Origin: NCEH01 sp043195095
Lineage (GTDB): Bacteria > Pseudomonadota > Alphaproteobacteria > Rhizobiales > Xanthobacteraceae
Assembly: GCF_043195095.1 (NCBI RefSeq)
Contig: NZ_JBAFWN010000004.1
Direction: 5' to 3' (one strand)
DNA: 64,000 bases
Part shown: positions 53,345 through 62,887 of the stretch, one piece after another
How positions within the stretch are numbered: position 1 is the stretch's first letter
Layout of the letters: every line of letters begins with the position of its first letter
Position numbers and translations under genes: made by a program
Notes under the pieces: model-generated
The model's input: only the letters and a program-made list of their open reading frames with translations
What the model was told of the DNA's origin: nothing
Databases searched by the model: none

Positions 53345-54283
53345 TCAGCGCTCACCCGGAAAATCTATTGTTAGCACATCGTCCGTCGCATCAGGCAGTG
53401 GCGGCACGCTGCCAATGGGCTCAAGCTTACCGTCCCGAATCTCAATCGGAAAGTTCCACGGCCCAGCACGGCCTGCTAGCTTGGGGCCAACATGATCTTG
53501 CCCCTGAAGGTCGGTCCAGAACAGCCCTACCTTAATTGACACCTGTTTGGGATAACCCCGAAGCTTTAGGGCCGCGGTGACCTCAAGGCAGCCATCGCGA
53601 TTCTCGAACCCCGCCTGCAGTTCACCGACCAACCCATCGCCTATGTCGAAGGCTGCGCCGTGCATTACCGTGATTGCATGCAAAATTACTACCGCTCGAG
53701 CGCTGTCCATCCGAGCCCCATCGGCTTGGCCAACCAGTCCATTCTTCATCATAACAAACTTGAAATCATCAAAGACGTCTTGCCCCCGAAGTGCTGGATT
53801 CCAGATGACAGAATCGCCAAAGTTGACGACAATTTTCTGCTCAGCGGAAGTCATGGCCCGGATGGCGCCCCGCCTCATCTTGGCGACCGCTGACTTTAGC
53901 AACGGCTCGGCCACTTTGCGTTTGAGCCCGCGTGAAAACCTGGCGATTTGCTCGTCAGTGGCCATCCGAAAATTTGACTCAGCGCGGTCAAGAATTTCCT
54001 GGATGGGCGGGGAATCTCCGCTTATAGCCCGATCCAGCATCGGCTTGAAGGTTGTCCGCATATCGCGAATGCGGTCGGTCACAGGACCACGGTTCCGTAA
54101 GTCGGGATGGGCCGCAAAATCGGCAATCTCTCGAAAGCTGGCACGCCCATAGGACGATGACCGCTTACCGATATAGAGCTTCGCTACATCTTCAGGACGT
54201 AAGTCTCCACTCATCAGGCGCGCTAGTCGCGCTCTCAAATGTTCGTCGTGAAGGCTCGATGATTTGGGCATTAGTGTGCTCAT
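53345..54283 (-). CDS. hypothetical protein, downstream member of a two-gene unit
   Basis: A 312-aa protein; the start is taken at 54283 (MSTLMPKSSSL) or 54271, since the longer frame to 54367 needs TTG and adds a membrane-like leader. Residues 1-140 are helical and charged (HLRARLARLMSGDLRPEDVAKLY); the C-terminal half is beta-like (ALKLRGYPKQVSIKVGLFW). No family is recognised. It lies 95 bases after the larger minus-strand gene, which suggests one transcript. The pair is divergent from the STAND operon. Confidence 0.55.
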   Translation of the reverse strand: MSTLMPKSSSLHDEHLRARLARLMSGDLRPEDVAKLYIGKRSSSYGRASFREIADFAAHPDLRNRGPVTDRIRDMRTTFKPMLDRAISGDSPPIQEILDRAESNFRMATDEQIARFSRGLKRKVAEPLLKSAVAKMRRGAIRAMTSAEQKIVVNFGDSVIWNPALRGQDVFDDFKFVMMKNGLVGQADGARMDSARAVVILHAITVMHGAAFDIGDGLVGELQAGFENRDGCLEVTAALKLRGYPKQVSIKVGLFWTDLQGQDHVGPKLAGRAGPWNFPIEIRDGKLEPIGSVPPLPDATDDVLTIDFPGER

Positions 54284-54378
54284 CCGACACTCAGCGCGTT
54301 GGCTTGGCCACGCTGCGAGGAACGGCAGCACGGTGGCCAGAAAAGCCCACAGCAGGCGTGTGGTCAAAAGTTCTGATG

Positions 54379-56346
54379 TCAGGCATCGAGTTCCTCGTCC
54401 TGCCCATTCTGTTCTACCGTGGTCCTCAATGCGCCGCTCGATATCAATGCGTCTTTTAGCGGCCCGGGCAGTATGAATTCGGCCTCAATATTACCCTGTC
54501 GTTCTATGGCGAGCACCCCGCGCTCGACACCTTCCCAAATGATGGGCGCTCTCTCCATCGGAGCTTCCCTCTGAATGAGGGTGACGAGGCTCTCTATCCA
54601 TTCTGATGGCATGCAATCAGGGGCGACCAACGCAGGAAGCTGCTGGAGGATGGACAGTACAAGGGAGGCATCGCCCGCTATCGTCAGGGTGATGACGAGG
54701 CCGTCGCAGTCCCACATGATTGGGATTGCGACACGTCGAACAATGCCGCTCTCGACATCCTTTCTCAAGGCAGCCGCCAGCGCCGATAACTCATCTGTGA
54801 AACTTACCGCAGATTTTCTGGATCGTCCGATACCGAAGCGGGACAGGTTTAGAATATCGTCTCGAAAACCGATGGCCATTACGTCTAGGTTACACTTCGT
54901 AATGAGGTACGTGGCAACCTCGCCCACCCCAACTTCGACAAAAGGAAAATTCTCGGTCCCGATCTGTTGCAACTGTTCAGGGTACAACGTTGCACCGTCG
55001 GAAAGGCCTTCTGGAAGGAGAGAAATGAAGGCTGCCAAGGGCGCCTCGGCAAGTTCCTCAGCGCCAGTCGATTCAGCTGCGCTCCTTGATTCCTCGACGT
55101 CCCCTGGCGCGCCGAGATATTCTGGTATCAGGTTGTTGCCTCGGTAATAATCGCTTAGCAGCCGCTTCCAATCGAAAATAGAGAGCGCGCCGTCGAACCG
55201 GAAAAGTTTCGAATAGTCTGACTGCTTCCCCGCGCGATCTATCGAGGCCTCAAATCTCGCCAAATACTGGGCGCCTTCATACGCCCGGATGGCACCGTCG
55301 AAATGAGTGATTGAAGCCGCGTCTGCCGAGTACTCCGCATGGGCGTAGCGACATCCATATTGTCCATTTGCCAATCCCGAGGACGGGTCTTCAATCAGCT
55401 CTTCAACTTCAAAGGTCCGATACTCAGCCGAGGTGCTGCCTACGGTCCGCGTCTCGGGCCCTTTCCACCAAATCTGGGTTCGATCTACACCCTCAAATAG
55501 TCGCGTCTGCTCGTCGGCCTTGTGCTCCGCGACACCGTTCGGGATTTTGTTTATGTCATCGTCGTATTTTGGACCGCGCCAATATTCGAGCTCTATGAGG
55601 CCCTTTGTCGAAGCTGGATCGCCGAGAAGATCTGGATCAAGCCTTAGTCGAGCTCTCAGATTGGCGTGTCCGGTCGCGACGCCTGAAAAACTACTGAGAA
55701 ATTCGGTGTTCAGAGCGTTTAGATGTGAAAGCCGGCGCCGAAAAAATCTGTGAGCGACCAGGACCAAATCGCGCTTTTTGTCGTGGAAAACGCCAGGTGC
55801 CAGCTCGGTTGTACGGGCTAATAGCTCATCGAAGTCAACCAGGCCGTCCTTGTCGACGATTACGGAGTTCGGAGTGAAAAACTCGGGATATTGTTTGGCC
55901 GCTAATCCTTCTCGCTTCGCAAACACAGCTTCCATGCGTATGAAGGTCAAATCCTCGTCGTCGGAAAATCCGAGTTTTGCTGTAAGTTCGCGGCGATACG
56001 GGGCTGTGCTATCATCATTGATACGTTTTCTATGGCGAGCAACTCGGTCTTGCAGGGCCGCCCGATCCTCTTCGGTCTCGGGGTATTCTATGCAACCCAG
56101 AACGCGAACCATTTCGCCGTCGATATAATGTCCAAGCTGGCGGCTCCAGCCGACTACCCTGTGCATGTCGTGCTGCATATGGGCAGGCGTTCCAACAGGC
56201 GCTTGAGCGAGGAAGGCCTCGCGCCGATGGGTTTCATCGGAGCGCATCAGGGCAGATGCAGGGAACTTGATGCGCTTCTTGTTGACTTGATCTGTATTGA
56301 ATACCGCAAGCTCGTACCTCAAACCCACCTCCTCAATTTGCAGCAT
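54379..56346 (-). CDS. hypothetical 655-aa protein, first gene of a unit divergent from the STAND operon
   Basis: A 655-aa protein whose start is taken at 56346 (MLQIEEVGLRYELAVFN); an in-frame open region extends 135 bases further upstream but has no plausible site. The first about 120 residues (KKRIKFPASALMRS, GTPAHMQHDMHRVVGWSRQLGHY) loosely resemble a prohead-protease-like or metal-binding domain, but this is not assigned. The body is a long, soluble, mixed alpha/beta chain without transmembrane segments or known NTPase motifs. Its place next to a nuclease-STAND operon in an island makes a defence or regulatory role plausible, but unproven. Confidence 0.55.
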   Translation of the reverse strand: MLQIEEVGLRYELAVFNTDQVNKKRIKFPASALMRSDETHRREAFLAQAPVGTPAHMQHDMHRVVGWSRQLGHYIDGEMVRVLGCIEYPETEEDRAALQDRVARHRKRINDDSTAPYRRELTAKLGFSDDEDLTFIRMEAVFAKREGLAAKQYPEFFTPNSVIVDKDGLVDFDELLARTTELAPGVFHDKKRDLVLVAHRFFRRRLSHLNALNTEFLSSFSGVATGHANLRARLRLDPDLLGDPASTKGLIELEYWRGPKYDDDINKIPNGVAEHKADEQTRLFEGVDRTQIWWKGPETRTVGSTSAEYRTFEVEELIEDPSSGLANGQYGCRYAHAEYSADAASITHFDGAIRAYEGAQYLARFEASIDRAGKQSDYSKLFRFDGALSIFDWKRLLSDYYRGNNLIPEYLGAPGDVEESRSAAESTGAEELAEAPLAAFISLLPEGLSDGATLYPEQLQQIGTENFPFVEVGVGEVATYLITKCNLDVMAIGFRDDILNLSRFGIGRSRKSAVSFTDELSALAAALRKDVESGIVRRVAIPIMWDCDGLVITLTIAGDASLVLSILQQLPALVAPDCMPSEWIESLVTLIQREAPMERAPIIWEGVERGVLAIERQGNIEAEFILPGPLKDALISSGALRTTVEQNGQDEELDA

Positions 56347-56687
56347 TATATTTGGCGATGATCGAGTCGCCGAGCCTGACAATACCGCAAACCTCGCGAC
56401 ATCGCGCGTGGGTTGAACCGCGAAACGGCGGGTGCTGGCTGGACTGCGAAGAACTCTAACTGCGCATCTGGCGTCGGCCACGCCTACGTCTGGGCCACGG
56501 CCGCCTTGCCTCCTTAAACCGTAGCTGCTTCTGATTGCAGGAGCGCATGGCGGTGAGCGCTGTGAAGCTGTTGTGGAGCAAGGAAACGCTTACGCCGGCA
56601 CGGCAGGCCACTCCTCCATACGCACAAGGGGTACGTGACCGGCCGTGAAAAAGCAGTAGAATTGCGGGAAATGAAAAGGATGATTGG
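56347..56687. other. divergent promoter region between the two cargo operons, no gene
   Basis: This 341-bp gap separates the minus-strand pair from the STAND gene. It holds a short 33-codon frame (56,547-56,648, MAVSAVKLLWSKETL..) that I do not accept as a gene, and a ribosome site AAAAGGA at 56,675. No operator repeat was recognised. Confidence 0.5.
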
Positions 56688-59600
56688 GTGACAAATCCAA
56701 CGATAAAGCCAACGGCTATAGTTCGGGCAGGATACGAGTTCCAGGACCTGGTGGGTATTGAGACATTGATCCGGTTCTACCGATCTCCAGAGTTATTCGA
56801 ATGGGTGGCCTTGGAAGCCGATAACGACGAGTATGGATCGCTCGACGATATCGTTGCCGCACGAACGGACGGATCCTTCGAATTCGTCCAGGTCAAGTTC
56901 ACTGTTGGTGGTGACGCAAACCTCCTCGACTGGGATTGGCTACTTGCACGAAAGCCCCGCGGCACATCGCTTTTGGGTAAATGGGCTACTTCCCTCCGAA
57001 GGGTCGAAGCGCTTGGTCCGATATCTTCTGCCTGTCTCCGCACCAATCGAGCGCCGTCGGCCGCATTCTCGGTGGCGATGACTAATCAAAAGATCTTTTT
57101 GGAGGGCGTCGACCCGGTCTTGCGGACAGTCATCGAGACTGAATGCGGGGGGCCCGAAGCCGCTAACTCATTCTTCTCGCAGTTCGAATTTCAGACGATC
57201 CCTGACACCCTGCCTGGCCTCGAAGCGCGGACAAGGTTGGAGCTTGTTCCGTCGGACATGCTGCCGGCAGGTTGGCATTATTTTCGGGACATGGTCAGGC
57301 GCTGGGCGATGCTTCGAAACGAGCCGCCAGGAGGGCGCATCCTTTATCGCCATTTGGCGCAGGTCATCACACGAGATCGACCCGAGCCGATCCGGCAGGA
57401 CTTCCAGATACCACCGGGTTACTCACTGCCAAACCAGAAATTCCACAAGAACTTCCGGCTCAGAATCGTAGCCCCGGAAACGCCTGTTACGGTTTTGTGG
57501 GGAACCCCAGGAAGGGGGAAAAGCACTTACCTGAGCTTTCTCACCGAGGAGCTTAGGCGAGAAAACAAGCCGATCCTTCGCCATCACTATTTTCTATCCG
57601 GCGACGACACCGCGGACCGTATTTCCTATTCGGAGATCTCGCACTCTCTGGTCAGCCAATTAGAACTTCGTCACCCTGAGGCCTTGTCGCCTACTGCGGA
57701 TGATACTGACAAGATTCGCAGCACTTTGACGTCGGCTGCGCGGCACTTTCAGGAGATAGGCGAGCGACTTTACCTTGTTGTCGATGGACTGGATCACGTT
57801 TGGCGTGACTACAGAAAGGTCGATCAACTCAACTTTCTGTTCAACCAGCTACTGCCGCTACCGGAGAATGTGAGTCTGATAGTTGGGACACAGCGGGTTC
57901 CGAATGACCAACTGCCGAATAAGCTCTTGGCCCAGGCACGAGATGAAGATTGGTTGGCAATACCACCAATGGATGAAGTCGCCGTCCATTCATGGATAGA
58001 AGCCCAGGACGCTGCATCTCGCCTAATCCTCTTGGATGCGCGTGAAGGAGAAGAGAGAGCCAGCGAGGTGGCGGTCATCTCAAGCGCATTCTACAAGGTA
58101 TCCGGTGGTCACCCCCTCCATTTGATTTACGCCTTTGAGAGCCTGGTGAGCACGGGTGCGCCCATACGCGCGGACGACGTTGCCCTTATACCGCCATGCC
58201 CGGACGGAGACATACGTGCCTATTATGGCGGCCTTTGGAACATGCTGACTGATACGGGCAAGCAGGTTCTCCATGTACTTGCGGGATCAGAGTTTTACTG
58301 GCCAAGCTTGGGGATTAGGCAATGCCTTGGGACTTATGCCGAGATCGCCTTTTTGCTGGAGCCCCGAGCATCGGGCATGCACCCATTTCACGGCAGTATC
58401 CTGGCGTATGTCAGGGAGCGTGACGACCACGACGAAGCGTTTAGAGCAATCCTGCCTGGAATTGTAGACTGGCTCGAGAATGATGCGCCGCCGTATTGGC
58501 GGTGGGGCTGGCTGTGGCTAAGCAAGGCGAAGCTTGGCGACTTTCAACCACTCATGGAAGGGGTTTCAAGGGAGTGGGCGGTCCGTTCGCTAGCGGCCGG
58601 ATGGTCCGAGCGTCAGATCGTTCGTGTCTTTGAAGCCGCCGAAGAGTACGCGTTCCAGATTCTTGACCTGCCTCGAGCTGTTGGACTTCGGTCCGTCAAG
58701 ATACGCGTCTTAAATGCGAGGGGATATCAAGTTCAGGACTTTGCTGCCTTCGAAGAAGCAGCTATTAAATCACACAAGAACTGGCAACAGCTCGACAATC
58801 TGTTAGACAACGCAGCCGGGCTCACCGATGGCGAGGTCGCCATGCTGGCGCGAGCAGCCCCGAAAGATAGGCGGCCGGAGGTTTCCGAGCAGTGCGCAGA
58901 GGAGCTTGGGCGCCGGATCGATGTTTGGTTGCAGCTCCGCCACAGGCCCGAGGGTGAGTTCATCTCCTTGGCACACCTCTATTGCGACGTCGTGGCACTT
59001 TGCGGTACCCCTGATGTCGATGGGGTGTGGGATTTTCTTTTGCTCCTCAGAGAGCCAGGCCCGCACATCAATTACTTCGCCGAGGGCCTTGCCAAGGCGA
59101 TGCAGTATGAGGCTCTCATCAAACTGTGGGGGAAGACCTCCGATCCAAAGTGGCACCGCGAAAAACTTGCCATTTGCGATGAGATGCTACGGGTGGCTTG
59201 CCGTATCAGGGCTGATCCCTCTAAGCGGATCGCATTGGACGAGGCCAGTCTGAGCCCGCTCTATGGCGTTTGGTCTCACTTGCACCGCCCCGGACAAGCT
59301 GTGACCATTGCGCTTCCGGCTGTGCCGGCCAACATGCTGCGGGACCGTTATGATTACGGGATAGATTATGGCATCCGCAACTTTGTATATGCACTTTTCT
59401 TCGGCGAGTTGGGGTATGCGCTGAAGCCAACCTCCCACCAATCCTTCAAATATCCTGGGCTCGCTGAGTCGGGTTTGGGCTGGCTGGGTGACGCGTTCGA
59501 GGTGGTTCGCGAAACTGCAAGGCGGATCGCTCGCCGCGAACTCCCGGCCGACTTCTCGGCGATCTACGTGGGAACGACGAGGTTAGCCCCTGTCTTTCAC

Positions 59601-61049
59601 GGACGCAACGGGGCAAGCGAAAACGACCAGGCGCAGTATAGGTCAGTCCTCGCGGGCTTGCGAATGATTGCGCCGGACCTGCACCTTGTTGGAGCGTCTG
59701 CGGCCTCGGGCACCTTGATAAGTGAGGGGGCCATCAGGCGCGCGCAGTTCTCGCCGCATTGGAATGACGACGCGTGGTTGCTGACGTCAGACTGCGGACA
59801 CCCGATTATGAGCGGCGGTGGAGCCAAGCTCCTGATCGACACCGCGAGTGCGGCACTGTCCGCCTCGATCTCCGAATTCCCAGAACGAGCGGAGGCGTGG
59901 TCGCTTCGGTCCCGTGTCGCATCGCTCTACGACTTGCCAGACGCGAAGGCGCTGGCCGAGCGGGCCGGTGACTGCCTCCTCGGATACGGCTATCGCAAGG
60001 ACCCGTGGGTCTTCGACATTCTGGATGCTGTGGAGACTGCGCATGATGCGGAGCTAAGCCCTGCTCTGGATTGGATTAGGTCATTGGTGCCGGTGGTTGA
60101 CAAGATTACGGAGTACACGGACGGAGCCGGAACCAACCATGCGCCAACCGAACTAATCGAGACTATTGCAGCGACATATCCTGAACGGCTCGGCGAACTG
60201 TTTTTGCACTATGTTGAGGAGGAGGACTGGCGCCAAGCGGACGATTGCCTGGTGCAATTTGCGAAGGTCTGGCCGCTCGCTTCCCTGGATGCATCGGCCA
60301 TAGCCGGTACGTTCATAGATCCGAAGGTCTTAGGCGGCCTGCGCGACCGTGCAGAAGGAGGGGACGTCGCCGCGGCAGACCTTCTTGATCGCCAGCTTCG
60401 GTACTTGGGCGGAATGCCGGCGGATCATTCCGACCATTATCATTCCACGACAGAGGCAGACAAGAAGGAACCGCTCGAGGAAAAAGAACGCGCCTTCGAT
60501 GACTTTGTCGGAGTGATCTCAGACATTGATGGACTGAGCACCCATCGGGACATTCGTGCCCACTATTCTGGCTGGCTTGGCAGGCACGTGGCCGCTGGGA
60601 AGGGCAAGGAAGCCCTCGACGCCATAAGACGCTACTTCGCAAGCGGAGAGCCGACGTACCACGCCGAGGAGGCGCTGGACGCAGCCTTTGACGTTTCGAT
60701 GGCCGTAGAGGGGCGCGAAGCGGCATATGAGTGGCTGGTTAAGGCCCACATTGCTCGGCACGGCTGGCAAAGCAACTGGACGTCCCGGGACGAGGTCTTG
60801 GGAAGGCTACGGCTGGTCGCCGAGCACTATCCCGAGCGCTGGGCGCAGTTCGTCAAGGACACCTCGGAACCTCAGGAATTCTGGAAGAAGCGTGGTTACG
60901 GGCTAACAATCGGGCCAAAGTACTTGGTGCACTTTCTGCTTATGGTGAACCAACGTGACCTCGCTCGGCGTGTTGTCGACGTTATGGTGGCATCCATGAT
61001 CAAGGAGGTTCATGACCAACCCATACCGGAGGCTCCATGGTTCCGGTAG
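56688..61049 (+). CDS. Avs-like STAND NTPase with N-terminal Cap4/DUF4297-type nuclease domain
   Basis: A 1453-aa protein, GTG start with AAAAGGA seven bases before. Residues 1-120 match the Cap4/DUF4297 PD-(D/E)xK nuclease: GYEFQDLVGIETLI, Asp54 in LDDIVAARTDG, and Gln68-x-Lys70 in FEFVQVKFT. Residues about 260-500 are a STAND NTPase: Walker A WGTPGRGKST with Lys278, Walker B LYLVVDGLDHV with Asp366 and Asp369. Residues about 520-1453 are long helical repeats (with SRLILLDAREGEE.. and repeating 35-40-residue units). In Avs-type systems the C-terminus senses a phage protein, the STAND core oligomerises and the nuclease cuts DNA; that mechanism is inferred here. The next gene overlaps its last 13 bases. 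Confidence 0.85.
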   Translation: MTNPTIKPTAIVRAGYEFQDLVGIETLIRFYRSPELFEWVALEADNDEYGSLDDIVAARTDGSFEFVQVKFTVGGDANLLDWDWLLARKPRGTSLLGKWATSLRRVEALGPISSACLRTNRAPSAAFSVAMTNQKIFLEGVDPVLRTVIETECGGPEAANSFFSQFEFQTIPDTLPGLEARTRLELVPSDMLPAGWHYFRDMVRRWAMLRNEPPGGRILYRHLAQVITRDRPEPIRQDFQIPPGYSLPNQKFHKNFRLRIVAPETPVTVLWGTPGRGKSTYLSFLTEELRRENKPILRHHYFLSGDDTADRISYSEISHSLVSQLELRHPEALSPTADDTDKIRSTLTSAARHFQEIGERLYLVVDGLDHVWRDYRKVDQLNFLFNQLLPLPENVSLIVGTQRVPNDQLPNKLLAQARDEDWLAIPPMDEVAVHSWIEAQDAASRLILLDAREGEERASEVAVISSAFYKVSGGHPLHLIYAFESLVSTGAPIRADDVALIPPCPDGDIRAYYGGLWNMLTDTGKQVLHVLAGSEFYWPSLGIRQCLGTYAEIAFLLEPRASGMHPFHGSILAYVRERDDHDEAFRAILPGIVDWLENDAPPYWRWGWLWLSKAKLGDFQPLMEGVSREWAVRSLAAGWSERQIVRVFEAAEEYAFQILDLPRAVGLRSVKIRVLNARGYQVQDFAAFEEAAIKSHKNWQQLDNLLDNAAGLTDGEVAMLARAAPKDRRPEVSEQCAEELGRRIDVWLQLRHRPEGEFISLAHLYCDVVALCGTPDVDGVWDFLLLLREPGPHINYFAEGLAKAMQYEALIKLWGKTSDPKWHREKLAICDEMLRVACRIRADPSKRIALDEASLSPLYGVWSHLHRPGQAVTIALPAVPANMLRDRYDYGIDYGIRNFVYALFFGELGYALKPTSHQSFKYPGLAESGLGWLGDAFEVVRETARRIARRELPADFSAIYVGTTRLAPVFHGRNGASENDQAQYRSVLAGLRMIAPDLHLVGASAASGTLISEGAIRRAQFSPHWNDDAWLLTSDCGHPIMSGGGAKLLIDTASAALSASISEFPERAEAWSLRSRVASLYDLPDAKALAERAGDCLLGYGYRKDPWVFDILDAVETAHDAELSPALDWIRSLVPVVDKITEYTDGAGTNHAPTELIETIAATYPERLGELFLHYVEEEDWRQADDCLVQFAKVWPLASLDASAIAGTFIDPKVLGGLRDRAEGGDVAAADLLDRQLRYLGGMPADHSDHYHSTTEADKKEPLEEKERAFDDFVGVISDIDGLSTHRDIRAHYSGWLGRHVAAGKGKEALDAIRRYFASGEPTYHAEEALDAAFDVSMAVEGREAAYEWLVKAHIARHGWQSNWTSRDEVLGRLRLVAEHYPERWAQFVKDTSEPQEFWKKRGYGLTIGPKYLVHFLLMVNQRDLARRVVDVMVASMIKEVHDQPIPEAPWFR

Positions 61050-62482
61050 CTGAAGGCCCCAGCGCCGCCTCTGTTTCGATTTTGCTGGAGCGCTTGAGAT
61101 GGCCGGTCAAACTCGTTCGGTGGCGGGCAGCCAAAGAAATCCGGATGCTGTTGATGCATCCCTCAACAGGAGCCGATGTCTCCTCGGCTTTGCTATCGTG
61201 GATTGAAACGCGCCGCCTTGAAAGTGAGGTCCTGTCTGGGTTGAGTGTGCTGCTAGTTACGCCGGCCGCACACAGGCCAAGTTTCGATCTGATCCGGAGT
61301 GCGATCAACTATCCGTCGATGGCGTCCGACTTCTTGCTTGGCGAGACATTTGGACAGACCTCCCATGGATGGATCGAAGGGCACAGTGGCACGGCACCCG
61401 ATGAGTTTGTCGCCGAACCCTACTTTGATCGCTTCAAGGCCTCACATGTTCCTGGCGCCTTGAGTCATGAGCTGCAGTATCTTGAAGAGCGCTTCGACCT
61501 GCCATTCACGCGGCAGTGGGGCTTCGAGTGGAGCCGTATCCGAGAAGCGCTAAAGACTGGCTATACCCGCTATCCGAATTATTTCGGGGACTTCGGTCTT
61601 CAGAGGGAGGGCATCGTCGGGCAATTCCTGCAACGGCAGTCCGAGGTCTACCGATCAGCTCATTTGCGCACCCTTGCGTGTGCGGTCACGGAGTGGGGTA
61701 TTCCATTCGACGACATCGCGCCGTTCGCAACTTACAATGTGCCTATCCTACCGGATTTGTTCGAGCTCGAGCCACAGCCTAGACCCGGATGGCTTCCGAC
61801 GCTGGACGCTAACGCACTCGGAAACCCGGTGAGCCTGGGGAACCTAGCCCAAGCAATCGTCGCGGCACAGCCGGACGACGAATGGCAAACCGTGCAGTTA
61901 AGAATTCCGCTGGACAGATCGTTTAGCGAATTTGGTGAGCTGGAGATATCTGCGTTCCTCGCGAGCGAGGATTTCGAATTGAGTCCGGATCAAATTCTGC
62001 GCCCAGGCGAGCACCTTCATGAACTCGATCGATATCGGTTCGATGGCTCAAGGCCACTCCACGCGCCGCGACCAAGCCGCGGGGCAGCAGGGGTTGCCTT
62101 TCCCGTTTGCTGTAATGAGATACCGTCAATACACGGCTTTTGGCATGGAGAGTACTGTCACCGGGGTCTGTCTCTGCCTGCGCCCTATTGTTTTGAGCGC
62201 CCCACATTTAGACGGGCGACCAGTTCGGGCCTTACCGCAGGAATTGGCGGGGATATCGTCGGAACGTTCTCAATTTGGCATGACGCATGGACGCCAATGT
62301 ACGGCCCAAACTCTGCCACCCGCTGCGGGAGCATTAGCCGGATCAAGCGGACAAGGCTTAAGGGAATGTCAGACCGGATGGGGTTGGGTTTAGGTTGGTT
62401 CGTGCGACTGTCGAGAGTGGACAAACCAGTGGGTGGCTATGAGCGCCGGCCGACCGATGAGACGGCGTTCTACCGAGACTGA
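61037..62482 (+). CDS. unrecognised partner protein of the STAND nuclease
   Basis: A 481-aa protein whose ATG overlaps the STAND gene by 13 bases, with GGAGG six bases upstream, so they are translationally coupled. The N-terminus SILLERLRWPVKLVRWRAAKEIRMLL resembles an armadillo/HEAT repeat. The rest has no known motif. Between about 62,050 and 62,210 the reading changes to a Cys-rich run (FPVCCNEIP..) while another frame reads PFPFAVMRYRQYTAFGMEST, so two compensating indels are possible. It might be a sensor or scaffold subunit, but function is unknown. Confidence 0.65.
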   Translation: MVPVAEGPSAASVSILLERLRWPVKLVRWRAAKEIRMLLMHPSTGADVSSALLSWIETRRLESEVLSGLSVLLVTPAAHRPSFDLIRSAINYPSMASDFLLGETFGQTSHGWIEGHSGTAPDEFVAEPYFDRFKASHVPGALSHELQYLEERFDLPFTRQWGFEWSRIREALKTGYTRYPNYFGDFGLQREGIVGQFLQRQSEVYRSAHLRTLACAVTEWGIPFDDIAPFATYNVPILPDLFELEPQPRPGWLPTLDANALGNPVSLGNLAQAIVAAQPDDEWQTVQLRIPLDRSFSEFGELEISAFLASEDFELSPDQILRPGEHLHELDRYRFDGSRPLHAPRPSRGAAGVAFPVCCNEIPSIHGFWHGEYCHRGLSLPAPYCFERPTFRRATSSGLTAGIGGDIVGTFSIWHDAWTPMYGPNSATRCGSISRIKRTRLKGMSDRMGLGLGWFVRLSRVDKPVGGYERRPTDETAFYRD

Positions 62483-62887
62483 CGACTTTGTTGCCGCGTT
62501 CAGCTGAACATGTCGCTCCGCTGTAAGGAGCTTCGCTGCGAACTGTTTGGATACGCTAACGTGATCGTCCATCCATTCGATGGCACGACCTTCGGCGGAA
62601 TGAACAGACTTGATCCTTGCATACTCGGCGACTGACTTATCTTTCTCTAATGTCCGCTGTGGGGCGCAATGCGCCAGGAGCGGTCAGTCTGTTAGCGGCC
62701 CCCAAAGCGGCGTCTATTACGGCAAATTTCTATCTCCGCTGAAGGTTGAACCGCGCGCGAACCGAAGATCAGACTCGTCGAAGCGGCTGAGATAGCCGCT
62801 GCCGGGTTTTCGGTTCGCGATCTATCAGCCCGACACCGACGAGTTGGTGCTACCAGGCCGCTGCGGAGAACGACTTTTATAGGACGC
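62483..62887. other. intergenic region, possible mobile-element remnant
   Basis: This 405-bp gap lies between convergent genes. A plus-strand run (62,765-62,860) translates as REPKIRLVEAAEIAAAGFSVRDLSARHRR, which reads like a transposase or regulator helix-turn-helix start, but it has no start or neighbours and ends quickly. No gene is accepted. Confidence 0.4.

Noticed and set aside
56026..56346. N-terminus of the 655-aa island protein as a phage prohead protease
   Set aside because: Only a vague resemblance (HDMHR.., GWSRQLG); no phage structural genes are nearby, and the protein is far longer than such proteases.
56547..56648. A 33-codon frame in the divergent gap
   Set aside because: No ribosome site, no homology I recognise and it lies in the promoter region. 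It is more likely chance.
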